Assembly: GCA_947568835.1 (NCBI GenBank)
Contig: OX387607.1
Location: forward strand, 7,263,201 to 7,327,200
Source: Protonemura montana
Taxonomy: Eukaryota; Arthropoda; Insecta; Plecoptera; Nemouridae
DNA: 64,000 nt
Reading direction: 5' to 3'
The translations under genes were made by a program, and so were the position numbers. The notes under the pieces were generated by a model that was not told the DNA's origin, searched no databases, and saw nothing but the letters and a program-made list of their open reading frames with translations. Shown piece after piece: positions 11,429-22,300 of this stretch (its first letter is position 1; the number at the start of each line of letters is the position of its first letter).

Positions 11429-14173
11429 ATGCAGATGCACCGAGGGAGAGTGCTGGCTCTCGGCCTGCTCCTCACTGTCTATCTGCTCGGAATCCTGCTT
11501 CTCTCGTCAGTCACGCTCGACCAACGTTCCTACGCAAAGGTGACCAACAATCTGTTAAAAAAAAGTATGAGTTGATGTGATCCAATGAACTTACTGGGTC
11601 CTACAGATCACAAAAGCTTGGCACGGCTGATCTGGTCGATTAGAACTTACACACTTTTATTAGTCTATTTTATTATTAGAAATGCTATTAACCTCTCAAA
11701 AATTGATGCCATTATCAGATCTACACTATTACCATTATATTATAATTATTATTATTCTTATTATTTTTTTTTTTTTAAATAGTCATAACTATCATTATAT
11801 TATTATCATTAAATGACCTTACCACAGTTACTTAAACAATTGTAAGAAGAAATTATAACACATGGTAATATATAAATATAACATAGATAACATTATTAAC
11901 ATAACTTGGCATTCATCAGAATCAATAATAAATTGAGTTACAAAAAATGAGCCAGTCGTTTAGTGTAAATAGTCTGACTTATCGCTGGGTGCAGGTCTCC
12001 CAGCCGAGTGGATCGACCAATCGCCAGCGAGCCATGGAGCTGGGCTCGCCTGGCATCCGGGGAACGCTCGCTCGCCGCAACCGACTTCAGTGGTGCCGTC
12101 CGCTTCGTTTTCGTTCCGAACCCGGGGCAGTCGTGGCGCTGGCGTCATTCCCCGGCAGCGGAAATACTTGGGTGCGATACTTGTTGCAGCAAGCTACCGG
12201 TAAGTTAAGTTCAGGGTGATTGAGGAATCACTTACTGTTATTGATGGATATGTTAGCAGAGTTGAGATTGTCTGCCAATCGGTCTCATGGCAACTTTTTA
12301 TTGCAAAGTCAAAGAAGGACCAAGCTTGGCAAATTTCTTGGTTTCATAAGAAAAATTAATTTTTATATTTTTGTGTTAGTTTTTGAAACATTTCTTAATA
12401 TTCAAGAAATTTGGAGTATTTAGTGGTAGGGTATGAGAAGTTTAAATTCACTTTTATAAATTTCTACAAATTTAGAGGTAGAAGTAAACATTTCTTTAAG
12501 GCACATAAAGCACACATACCATCTAGCATTGAACACTTCTCAAGACTCACTCTGAAACTACCTAGTGTGTGTTGTAAGCAGACTATTTATCCTGTTACCT
12601 CTTTTAAAACCACCATAACGTTACCATGGCATGGGTTTGAAAATTTTTATGCACCAGAGCTTAAAAAATGAGAGTTGGCACGCAAAAGTTTGACGTAAAG
12701 GTTTAAAAAAGTCTTGACAAAGGAACCTTTCCCCATTATCATGACCTAGTAATTACTATTATTGTCACTTTTATTGTTATCAATTTATCGTAAACCAAAA
12801 GCACATACAAATACGATGTACTTGTCCGCCGCTTCAAAAAAATACAAATCTACCCATTGAGTGCCCTGGATTCCGTAAATTATTAACGTTGTGTCCCCAG
12901 AATGCTTTGTGAGAAGAGATATTTAGGTACTGTCTAAATAATATATGCTTGGAGTACCAAATATTTTATGTATTTTATTGATCATTCTTATTCTTTATAT
13001 ACCCCAGGTTTACTTCGGCGGGAAGATACTTTTCAAATGGCATTGCCTTACACAGTAGAACATGATTTATAAGGTGATAAATTTAACCGTAAAGAGCTGG
13101 TAGTCAATTTGTTAGTTCCCTACACCTTACTATTAAAAAAAAACAATCATATATATATATATATGTATATTAGATCTACACCCCTAAGTCCAAATTTGTT
13201 TTTGCAGGTGATTTTGTCTCCGTGGGACGACCTGGAATTGTTGAACCCAAGCCCTAAGCATGTTTCTTGAATTCTATCACCCCCCCCCCCCACCCCCCCT
13301 CGCTCCACAAAAAAAATTCAATGCAATCTCCTTTTTTCTCTAGGTGTCTACACAGGATCAGTGTACAAAGACTACGGCTTGCTGAAGAATGGTTTCCCAG
13401 CGGAGTCAGTGGTCAATGGCTCAGTGTCCGTTGTGAAAACGCACGAGTGGGGTCCACTCGCCCGACGGCCCTTCAACAAAGCTGTACTCATCGTGCGTAC
13501 CCCTCGCGCAGCGATCCAGGCAGAGTTTAATCGACAGAGCGGAGGGCACATTGGTTTCGCTTCGCCTGACCGCTATCGAAGGAACAAAGGCAAATGTAAG
13601 TGTCGTCGGTTTGTTGACTTTGGTTAATGCAAAAGTAACTGATCAATAAATGTTATGCTGAGTAAGCATAATGATTTTTTGAGGAAAACGTTACAGCTTT
13701 GATGATTGTGATGTTTCAAAACTGACTTGTTGCTCAATTATGCTTCAAGCTTGCATCATATTTCAAATGATTTATTTTTACTCTCATGGTTAAAACTAAT
13801 TGAGTCGAAATGTTGGGTGTGATTTTTAGATTGGCAGCAGTTCGTCACCGACAAGCTCTCTGCGTGGAAGCACACCAACCTAGACTGGCTGTACAATTTC
13901 ACTGGGCCTATTCATGTGATATTCTACGACCAGCTCGTGGAAAATGTCGAGCACGAACTCAAGAGCCTACTCACCTTCCTTGGTTTGCATGTCGAAGAAA
14001 CTGATTTTGCGTGCGCTCTCGAACGTAAAGAGGGCATTTATAGGAGAAAACGACGGGTGGTGAACTTTGATCCTTACACAGGAATGATGAGAGATGTTCT
14101 CCAGAAGGAACAAGATCTAGTCTATGATGCTATTCGTAATAAACAGAAACAGACTCGAATGGTGAAATCTTAG
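11429..14173 (+). CDS. WSCD-family sulfotransferase (WSC domain-free, arthropod type)
   Basis: Predicted type II Golgi membrane sulfotransferase using PAPS; vertebrate WSCD1/2 relatives sulfate sialic acid. Coding exons 11429-11539, 11995-12199, 13344-13595 and 13830-14173 give 303 residues (phases 0, 1, 1). The exon begins at acceptor 11379/11380; an in-frame TGA at 11381 makes ATG 11429 (or 11435) the only reasonable start. Residues 7-24 ('[18 protein letters not shown]') are one membrane anchor after a short basic tail. The 5'-phosphosulfate loop is '[14 protein letters not shown]' at 89-102. The 3'-phosphate-binding strand and helix is '[17 protein letters not shown]' at about 154-170. 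The C-terminal part has 'YDQL' and '[12 protein letters not shown]', typical of WSCD proteins. No WSC carbohydrate-binding repeats lie between anchor and catalytic domain, as in the Drosophila CG9164 type. Close spacing to TMEM248 (about 1 kb) but no sign of joint function. Confidence 0.88.
11671..11710 (+). repeat. Single arm related to the foldback repeat at 50931-51016
   Basis: The stretch starts 'TATTATTAGAAATGCTATTA' and ends 'CTCAAAAATTGATGCC', resembling the left arm of the intronic foldback with several substitutions and small gaps. It lies in the first WSCD coding intron (11540-11994). Only one arm is visible, so it may be a solo relic or chance similarity in AT-rich DNA. Confidence 0.35.
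12200..13343 (+). other. WSCD intron 2, with exon-like decoy and simple repeats
   Basis: AT-rich 1.1-kb intron. It carries an (AT)n run at about 13149-13164, a C-rich run at 13279-13299, and an exon-like stretch after a good acceptor at about 13208. That stretch reads open for 16 codons in the gene's frame and then stops, so it is not used in the coding model. Confidence 0.6.
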
Positions 14174-15132
14174 CAATAGCTATTTTAGCAATTAGGGATG
14201 GAGAAAGAAATCTGCTAGTGATAATCTTGGAATAGCCACGTTATTGCTTCCTATGCTCAACATAGTTTGTAAGCCTAAACAAATTACAGTTCATATTTAA
14301 TTAAGGGCACAGAGTGTGCCAAGGGACTCAAAAAAAATAGGGTGCACAGTGCACTACCATTAAAAGTGACATTTAATCAAGCCAAATTTTTTCGGTAGAA
14401 TTCTGTAGATATAGTTATTTTCCACTTTGATAGCAATCGAACGGGAGGCCTAGTCTTGCAGATAGCTGATAGACGAGTATAGGCTTAAATTGTTTGCTGT
14501 TGTGTGATCTGATTGTAGTATGTTAGATTAATTTATACACATATCATTTCTAAGACCAATAATTCTCTATTAAATTATTATGAATTCAGAATTAATTTAC
14601 CATACTCATCTGAATTGTCTCCTTGAAACTCCAAGATCCTACGATCCCTAGATCTAACGTGATCGTTTTCTTTAAACGATTCGCTCGTGCGATTCTTGCG
14701 TTGGGGAAGTTTCATTCTAATATTCTCATTTCGAGAATTTATCGAGTTTAATCATATTTGAAAAATCACGCCAAGGCGATTGGTGGGTGGAGCCGAGGTT
14801 TAAAATGGTGTCCTACAGTGGCAGATGGAAGAGATTCTCATCATAGTCAAATGTAATTATCAGCGAAAAGGCTTATTTTGGTCACTACAAATGGCGTGGT
14901 GCTTATTGCTGATTACCATGTAAAGTCTGAGCTAAGTAAGTGTCTTCTACACTATCCTTCAGACGAGACTTTTCGTAGTTTTGGATCAAGTCTAGGCAAC
15001 CAGAAGTTGATCTGTTTTGACATTTCGATTTAGTGTCATTGCCATCCATGCACATAGCTCCTTGATTAATTTTTAAATGAAAATTATTCTACGTTATCGA
15101 ATGTATTAAATGTATATGTGTGGTTTTTTCAG
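14174..15132. promoter_or_regulatory. Compact WSCD-TMEM248 intergenic interval with probable TMEM248 promoter and noncoding exon
   Basis: 1.0 kb separates the WSCD stop from the TMEM248 start. A donor-like CTAA|GTAAGT lies at about 14934-14940 and an acceptor TTTTTTCAG at 15124-15132, so a noncoding TMEM248 exon ending near 14934 followed by a roughly 195-bp intron is likely. The promoter would then be around 14760-14900, where the sequence is less AT-rich. No TATA box can be assigned confidently. Confidence 0.4.
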
Positions 15133-15176
15133 GTAGCTTTCATCGATTGAATTTTGACAGCTGAACTCCGAGTAGA

Positions 15177-18100
15177 ATGGCGTTTAGTTCGCCACTCGGT
15201 AATTTGAAGGGTTTTGCATCTAGCAGGCCTCCACTTCTAGTTTTCACCATATGTCTGGCTGCATTCGCTCTCACTACTTTGTCTTTAGCCTATTTTGTGA
15301 GAACCAGTGACTCAATACCCAATCCAGATATCACTTTGGTATGTAACCATTAGCCAAGCTTATATATGTATGTACATAGCCTAGGTCTTCACTTTTTAAC
15401 TGTTACGTTTCTTACCGGCTTTCTTGTTAGCAGGACTGGACATCATTTCTGAAGCACTTAAGTGCTCTTGACCTTTGCATTACGCCAGACGAATCTCTCC
15501 TGCAACAAAAAATACCGAATATTAGTCGTTTAAGTGAGGAGACAGACGATGGTTCTTACGGGAATGTTTCGATTGTCGTAACTGCTTCATTGAGTCTTTT
15601 GAATCATTTCTTGATGTTGCCACAAAATATTACTACTGTCACTGGAGTTCTTCCACTCACAGGTATGTCATAACTTTTTTTTTTAATTCACTTTCTTTGT
15701 TTACAAAGCATTTGGAAATATATCTCATTTGAACTAGAATAACTTCATTCAAACTTTACTTTTTAGTAGGTAATGCTTTTTAACCTAAAATCTTGTATCC
15801 TATTCACTAGACTGGAGCAGCCTCTGTCTGACTGAGCCAGGTGTTGCAGAGTCTTCTCTGAATGTGACAATCACACTGCCGCAGAATCTCTCAAACCCCC
15901 ATGATGTTTGTGTGACATTCTCTGGTCTTCGATCATTGCTGCCAATATCTGCGTCACCTCCTTCTTGTACTCCAACACAGGTACGTTAGCAGAGGAATTC
16001 ACAGTCTAGAGTAGCTCCAATAAGAATCTGGGAGAAATTAAGGCCTCATTTGCATGTTTTTTTCTCTATGCTCTGTACCATTCCAAGGCGTTTTGTATTT
16101 TTGGAAAATGAGAACAATATTCGATTTTGTTGGGAAGCTGCATTTGGTCTATTTACTTTTAGACTAATACAATCAATTTCCCACCTCTGGCAGTGCTATA
16201 CAACTTTGGGTCTAGTCTGAAGGTTGATTGCCATTGATATGCTCCTGAGCTAGTTTTACAAAATTAAATTTCCTAGAAAAGCCTAGTTAACTCATATTGC
16301 TCGACATGACTCTGACCTATTTCTACTCTGAATGAATGCCAGCAAACAACTAGCCTAAGTTGCATTCTCTAAGCCTACTTGTTCCCGGCAGCCTCGCGGC
16401 CAAGGCACCGCGCGGCTGGAGACGCGAAGCAGCTCACCCGACGCCCTCGGAGAACGTGTTGACGACTCGTGGTGTCAGGCGGGCGCCGAGATGCGGCTCA
16501 ACTACCACCTGGGTCCTGTGATCGGTGTCATACTCACAATGGTAAGAACTCACGCCGCGGACGGGCCAGTAACTGGGCTTGGTCTCACCTCAGTGGACGT
16601 GAAAGTGTTGAAGACAGTCCTGGTCCTGATGAGAAGGCATTGATAAATCAACCCTTCAGAAGCCTCTAATCCATGAGCCCCTCTAGGAACATCCTGACAG
16701 GACTCTCACAGCTGTCTGCACAAAGCAAATAAGTTCTGGCTTCGATAATAGTGAATTGAGGTGCTTTGTGGGTTTAGTTTATTTTCTCCTCACATCTTGT
16801 TACTAGTGCTTTTAAATCTGCACTATGCTAGGTAGATCAAAAATCATTTAGGCTTAACAACCATTGGAGTTATAAGTTTAGTCCGAGTCTTGACATTAAA
16901 ACTAAGCTGTTTTTGCAAAAAATAGCTACCAATGACAACTATACCGACAAAAATGGTGGCCAGCCAGAGATGGAGCCAGTGTTACTTGGAGTGTACAGTG
17001 AATTCAATTTGTAATTTCTTGCATTTTACTCACATTTGAGACTGGTTTAGCCTCAATTAACCTTTATTAATGCTAACCTCAACTACTAGTTTTCATGTAT
17101 CGATATTTTGAGCTGTAATGATTTAATTGTTGAGGCTTGTCAAAAACGAAGTTTGCTAGCACCATCGAGTTAGTCATAACTATAATAATAATAATAATAT
17201 GTGTTTATTGTCATATGGGATCAAATGACAGTTGATATATAGACAGTTATTTTATCTAAAACTAGACACAAGGTAGAGTGTTTCTTTTAAAATGTACGTT
17301 CACTTAAATTGTCATAGGTTAAATACAATACAGACTAATACTATAATGACTAAAACTAATGACTAAATTATATATTATCACAAAACTCGTAGACAGTATA
17401 AAAACATTCCTCAAGTAAATAAGATTTGAGAGTGGATTTTAACTTATCGTTTTTGCAGTATTTTATATTCTTTGGTAGAGCGTGGTAAAGTTTTATTCCA
17501 GAATATATCGGATTTTATTTTGAGATGGATTTAGAGTATCTTTTGGACTCAGTAATACAGTGTCGCGTATCAGGCGCATGTTTTTTTGTTGTGTCCATGA
17601 TGTGATTATTTTCTACCGCGAATATGATGCAATTGTATATATAGAGACAAGGTAGTGTAAGGAGCTGAAATCGACGAAACAGTGTTTTACATGAATCTTT
17701 CATGAATGTGACAGCTGTCGGGTTGTAGCTTGCCTTAGCCATAAATCGAATTGATTTTTTTTGTAAGGTGAATAGCTGGGCTGCATTTTTGGATCTTCCC
17801 CAGAATATTATCCCATCTTGGAGTCTGGATTGTATGTATGCATTATAGACTAGTTTTGCAGTTTGCACGTTTGTCACATTTACAATTCTCTTAATGAGAT
17901 AGCATCCCCCTGACACTTTGATGCATGTGTTTAATTTAATTTAATTAAATTTAATTTGTTATCTACAATAATGCCCAAAAATTTAGTTTCATTCGTCCCA
18001 GTGATAGTTTTGTTGTCTAATTTGATTAGAGGGCTACTTTCGACTTTGGTTACCAACTGTTACCACTTGTTGGAGCCTTGTTTGCTTCTCAGACAGTTTA

Positions 18101-19369
18101 ACATTAGCACTAGGACCGACTAAAAACTACAAGCCCAATAATACTAAAATGGTGATAACTGGACCTATCTACAACTATTGTACATGGCAGGATACCTGGT
18201 ACCATCGATAAATGAGCCATCAATATCTGTGCTGGTACATACCAAAATTAAATCATCTATATAACCACAAAACTAATTTGAGGATGTGGCCTCAACAAGC
18301 TTTATCAAAATGTTATGTAGCAAACACTCACTCACAAATCTTAGAAATTTGTCTCAATTAACATGGATATTAAGAGTTTTTGTTATAGTTTTACCAAATA
18401 AAGGCAGATTATTTTGCAAGTAGCCTCATAATCCAAATGCTTGTCATCCTATCCATGATAAATGTGATTAGTTGTGTTTACAGTGCACTGCTTTGACGGC
18501 AGGTCCTGTGACTCTGGTCTAATGGCATCAGTGAATGAGATGAACCTAACCTAGCCTAGAAGGGAGGAGAGAAGCCCCGATTCCGTCACTTAGCCTGCTC
18601 CTATCGAAGAGCACTAAGTGGATCACCAGTTAAACGTCCCTTCCTGAGGTCGGGCTGTCAGGAGGTTGATGAGCAAGGCATTTTAAGTTGCTGTACTAAC
18701 TTTCATCCCTTCAACCTCTCTCCTGACTGACATTTTTCTGAGATGCACCTTTTTGTTGCCAACTTTAAAAACAAAACAAAGTTGAACCCACAAGATTCAA
18801 TGGTATCTTCAATGTTTGGTAGCTATGGAGATGCTGAGATCACCTAACAGAGTTTTTAAAATCTTCTTTCTTATGTTACTGCAGGTGTAACTAGCTGCAC
18901 TCACTTGCCATTTTCTCAAAATCTCTTATGGTGGTGATGGCTGGTTTTCAGTCCAGGCAACTTAAGCGCGGTCTGGAGGCGTTTCATGCGAAACCCAAAT
19001 TGACAACTAAATGTTTGTCAATGACAAAGGGGCTAAATGTTTTGCTCACTCTTTAAACAATATATGAGAGCAGTCTAAAACTAGTTCAAATATTTAACAA
19101 AAATGCTAAATCAAAATAACTAAAAAGTTAGACAAAGTTCAACTTCAAAATTGTGTATCGTGAATGCATGAAGCTTCATCGTCATGGAGGGAACTTGAAG
19201 ATTTTACCTCTTTTTTTTGCAGAGAGACCGATCGTTGATCAACCTTCACTTGGTGCACACGAGCTACTTCCTTTTCGTGATGGCGATGACTCTTGTTTGT
19301 TATGCTCTCATCAAGGGAAAGCATAAGCAGAAGATCATCGTCATGGACAAAATGCCCTTGGATATCTAG
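15177..19369 (+). CDS. TMEM248: Transmembrane protein 248 homologue
   Basis: Conserved animal membrane protein of unknown biochemical role. Coding exons 15177-15338, 15434-15662, 15811-15980, 16392-16541 and 19223-19369 give 285 residues (phases 0, 1, 0, 0); human TMEM248 is slightly over 300. The N terminus 'NLKGFASSRPPLLVFTICLA' matches the family's start, followed by the first membrane span (about 18-40). The long extracytoplasmic loop has several N-glycosylation sequons (NIS, NVS, NIT, NVT, NLS) and paired cysteines. The last exon, 'RSLINLHLVHTSYFLFVMAM', gives the second span and a short basic tail ending KMPLDI before TAG. The start follows an acceptor at 15132 and is the first ATG of that exon with a family-like continuation. 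The last intron (16542-19222, 2.7 kb) is enlarged by a jockey-like retrotransposon and a SINE. Assignment is by remembered family sequence, not a search. Confidence 0.85.
17181..18280 (-). mobile_element. 5'-truncated, decayed non-LTR (jockey-like) retrotransposon in TMEM248 intron 4
   Basis: On the minus strand, 17916-17515 is an open 133-residue stretch with the C-terminal signature of jockey/RTE-like reverse transcriptases: 'TAKLVYNAYIQSRLQDGIIF' then WG, 'LFTLQKKSIRFMA', 'LLTLPCLYIYN' and 'HAPDTRH'. Just upstream in a shifted frame is 'ETKFLGIIVDNKLN', the usual preceding block. Still further upstream, 18266-18243 reads GYIDDLIL, a possible degenerate YxDD catalytic box. The 3' end (plus-strand left) has a T-rich tail made of an ATT/TTA triplet run at 17181-17200 with AATAAA beside it. 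Frameshifts and stops show it is dead. It lies antisense to TMEM248. The 5' boundary is uncertain. Confidence 0.75.
17515..17916 (-). pseudogene. Reverse transcriptase C-terminal fragment
   Basis: 133 codons without a stop, encoding the thumb/connection part downstream of the catalytic palm of a jockey-type reverse transcriptase. No polymerase catalytic residues lie in this fragment. The frame is broken near 17930-17950 by an AT-rich slip (repeated TTTAATTTAAT), after which the protein continues in another frame. It is a relic and not a host gene. Confidence 0.7.
18484..18605 (-). mobile_element. SINE 3'-body fragment (5S-derived family, copy c)
   Basis: Contains 'TTTGACGGCAGGTCCTGTGA', then 'TCTGGTCTAATGGCATCAGT' and 'AACCTAACCTAG'. 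This is the reverse complement of the 3' half of the full copy at 49338-49772. The 5S-like head is not recognisable, so this is a 5'-truncated insertion in the last TMEM248 intron. Confidence 0.65.
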
Positions 19370-22300
19370 ATCTCCGGAAACAATCGCGTGCACATTGGCA
19401 GAGCTGACGGACTCGAGTGTTGATCTTTTATGTTGCCCTCCACAGTCAGGAGATCTTAAAAGTAAATTCATTTTTGCAGACTGAAATTTAATTGTTATTT
19501 TTTACAATTATGATTTGAATGGCATAGCTACGAAGCTAGATTCAGGAAATCACTTTCCTAGGTGGCATTAGTTACGATTGTTTGTAAATTTTGTTTTGAC
19601 GATCGAAACTATTGCTAGTATGTTGCTAGTATGGTTTTAAATCCGTAGCACTTAACGATTAGAAATTTGCAAGATAAATTGAATTTACTAAATCCCATAC
19701 TTCTTTACCTACCTATGATTTAGGTAATGTACTTCTGTGCCATAGACGGTCCAGTTTAATTTTATATTTCTTTTATCCCTTCATCAATTTTACCTATCTA
19801 TTTATAAAATGTTGCTTTCTTAGACATATAAAAACTAGAGATAGAGCAAGCGACTTCCCTTCTCACTGATATAATTATTATTACCCAATCGGCACAATCA
19901 TAAAAGATTTGTAGCAAGTGCATGAGATCGAGTTGTCAAAACTCTGCATGTAATGTTAAAAATTGATCGTTTGTAAGTTATTTGTATGATCATGATGAGA
20001 AATGAAGTCTCCTTACTATATTACATTGTTATTCTTGTTTAAAATATACATTTCAAGAGGACACTGTAGAGTAATTATTTAAGGTTCCAACTCCTTTACT
20101 CTATAAATTGAAATGCATTGCAGAAAACAGAAAATTCAAATTGGAAAAAACAGAAGGAAATTCAACTTACAAAGGAAGAAATAATCGATTGCAAAGGACA
20201 ATGAGAAATTAGGCTAATACGAGAAGACTACTTGGTATTTTAATTTTGTGGCTTCAGCTTTGTTGAATAGGAGATGGAAAATTGAAACCTGTTGAAAAGT
20301 TTTGAATACATTTCTAATTTTTCAATTAAGCTTGTAATTGTTCAGCACATAGGTATCGTGAGAGACCTAGTGGTCATTTTTAACTTTCTGATGAGTAAAC
20401 CGGCTGGTAACATGTGGTAACGGAGGATGATGCCGATGGTGCTTGCAGCCGTCCTTCCATTATGACTCAAAATGTCGATACATGTACATCAATCGTTAAG
20501 TTGAGCATGAAAGTTTAATTAAGAGTAAAACAGCCTCAAATGCGAGTAATCTGCTAGAAATACGAATTTTCCTAACACTTCAAAGTATGGTGCCTCCACT
20601 TAGTAGCATCCTCAATTTTTGTTGGTACATTTTGGCGGTCGTTTTTTGTAAAAAAAAATAATTTATGGATGGTTTTACATCAATGTAAAATTAATGCTAA
20701 TTTGCGTTGTGGTAGTATGATGTGATGAAATTGTATGTTCTATAAATTCATGGTTTTCTAAATTAATGTGCAACTTTATATGCCCCCCAGGATTAATGGA
20801 AACTCTTGAATTGGTTTCATTATTATTTATGCATATTACAGCGACAATAATCTGCTTGAAAAGAACCTTCTACCTTCATGCCAATAGTCTGAAAACTGAG
20901 GTTTGATAAGAAACTGAGGATTTAAAGGCATCCAACACAACTCGACGGAGATTTTCATAATTGGAGGAGGCAATCTGTGATCAATACCTACATCTTAATT
21001 TGCCAGTGGTTTTAATTTTGGAGCTAAGCCACTCCCTGTTTTGACCATATAAATAGAAAGATGGTTCTATTTCTATGTTTTTTTTTGTGGTCAGTGTAGC
21101 TCTAGTCTATTAGCAGATGTGAATTATATGGTGATAATACGCCAGAGCCCAGAAGGCTGAAATGAAAATCGGTGCTGACAGGTATTTCCCTGTCAAAGAG
21201 CACTAGGGGCACTAAGCAAAGATCATATATAGGGTAACTAAGAACGGCATTCCATTCACTAATTGAAAGTGTAGGTGACAAGCACAGTGACCAGTGAGCA
21301 AGTCATTCTTCCAATTCCGGAATCATCGAAATGTTGCTGAACTCCGTTGATTACATTAAAACCGGTGATGCAGAACTAAGTGTAAACGGGTTCCTTAAAT
21401 ACAACGGATATTTCTTGAGGTTGGAGGGAGATCAGCTAGTGGGGAATGGATGAGTTAACTACTTAATTCAAATAAACAGAATCCAATCGCCAGTTGTGTG
21501 ATTTGGACCATAAGAGCCTTTGATATTTTTATTGAGAGGCGTGTCCCAAACCCCCAGTTTCCGAGGGGCATTTTGATGCAGTATGGTTTGCTTCAAATTT
21601 TACGTGGACACCCCAGCTCGTTATTACTTTGCAGTTATTTCTTTGCAATCTAGGAAAAAAGAAGATAATACATATTTACTCGGGCAGGGACAACGAAGAT
21701 GGGATATTTATGGAATAATATGTCTTGAACTACCTGCCTACCTGGTCTGATGGCGAATTTGCTTTTATCAACAGTACGTACTTCACACAGAGTCGTGTCG
21801 ATTACCATCTCGAATCTTTCAGCAAAACCACGTTGACATTTTAATCATCCTAGACATTCCGGAGTAGATACTTTTCTCACATCGACAATCATGGGAATGT
21901 TCATTACCTACAACGCCTACGAGGCTAGCGTAATCTAACTGTCGCCATCTGATACAATAGTATATAGCATTTTAGTGAGTTCTTATTTCTTATTGTTTGA
22001 GAACCGCGTGGCGCTGAAAAAGATGTTGCTCAAAGTCTTCCAGTCCATGAGAAACGTTAATGGCGCGACTCGCGAGAAAGAACGAAGGAATTTATTGGTT
22101 GCAAGGTGCACGGTAGTTTATTGCCGTGCTAAGAGATGCTAATTAAGTGGGACGAGTTGCGTCAATAAGGGAGGCTACCTAAGCAAATACTCTGGCAAAT
22201 ACCAACTCCCTTAAACATTCTGTCGCCGCTTGCTTGCTTGCCTGTGCCTGCAGGGGCTGCCAGCACAATAAAACTTTTACGCTCATTCACACTGACATAA

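Noticed and set aside
13209-13258. Exon-like stretch after a strong acceptor in WSCD intron 2 (reads [16 protein letters not shown])
   Set aside because: It hits an in-frame stop (TAA) in the gene's phase and has no donor. The exon at 13344 joins 12199 directly with family-like sequence.
16542-16669. Read-through of TMEM248 exon 4 past its donor
   Set aside because: CTCACAATG|GTAAGA is a strong donor and the next exon at 19223 continues the family sequence in phase.
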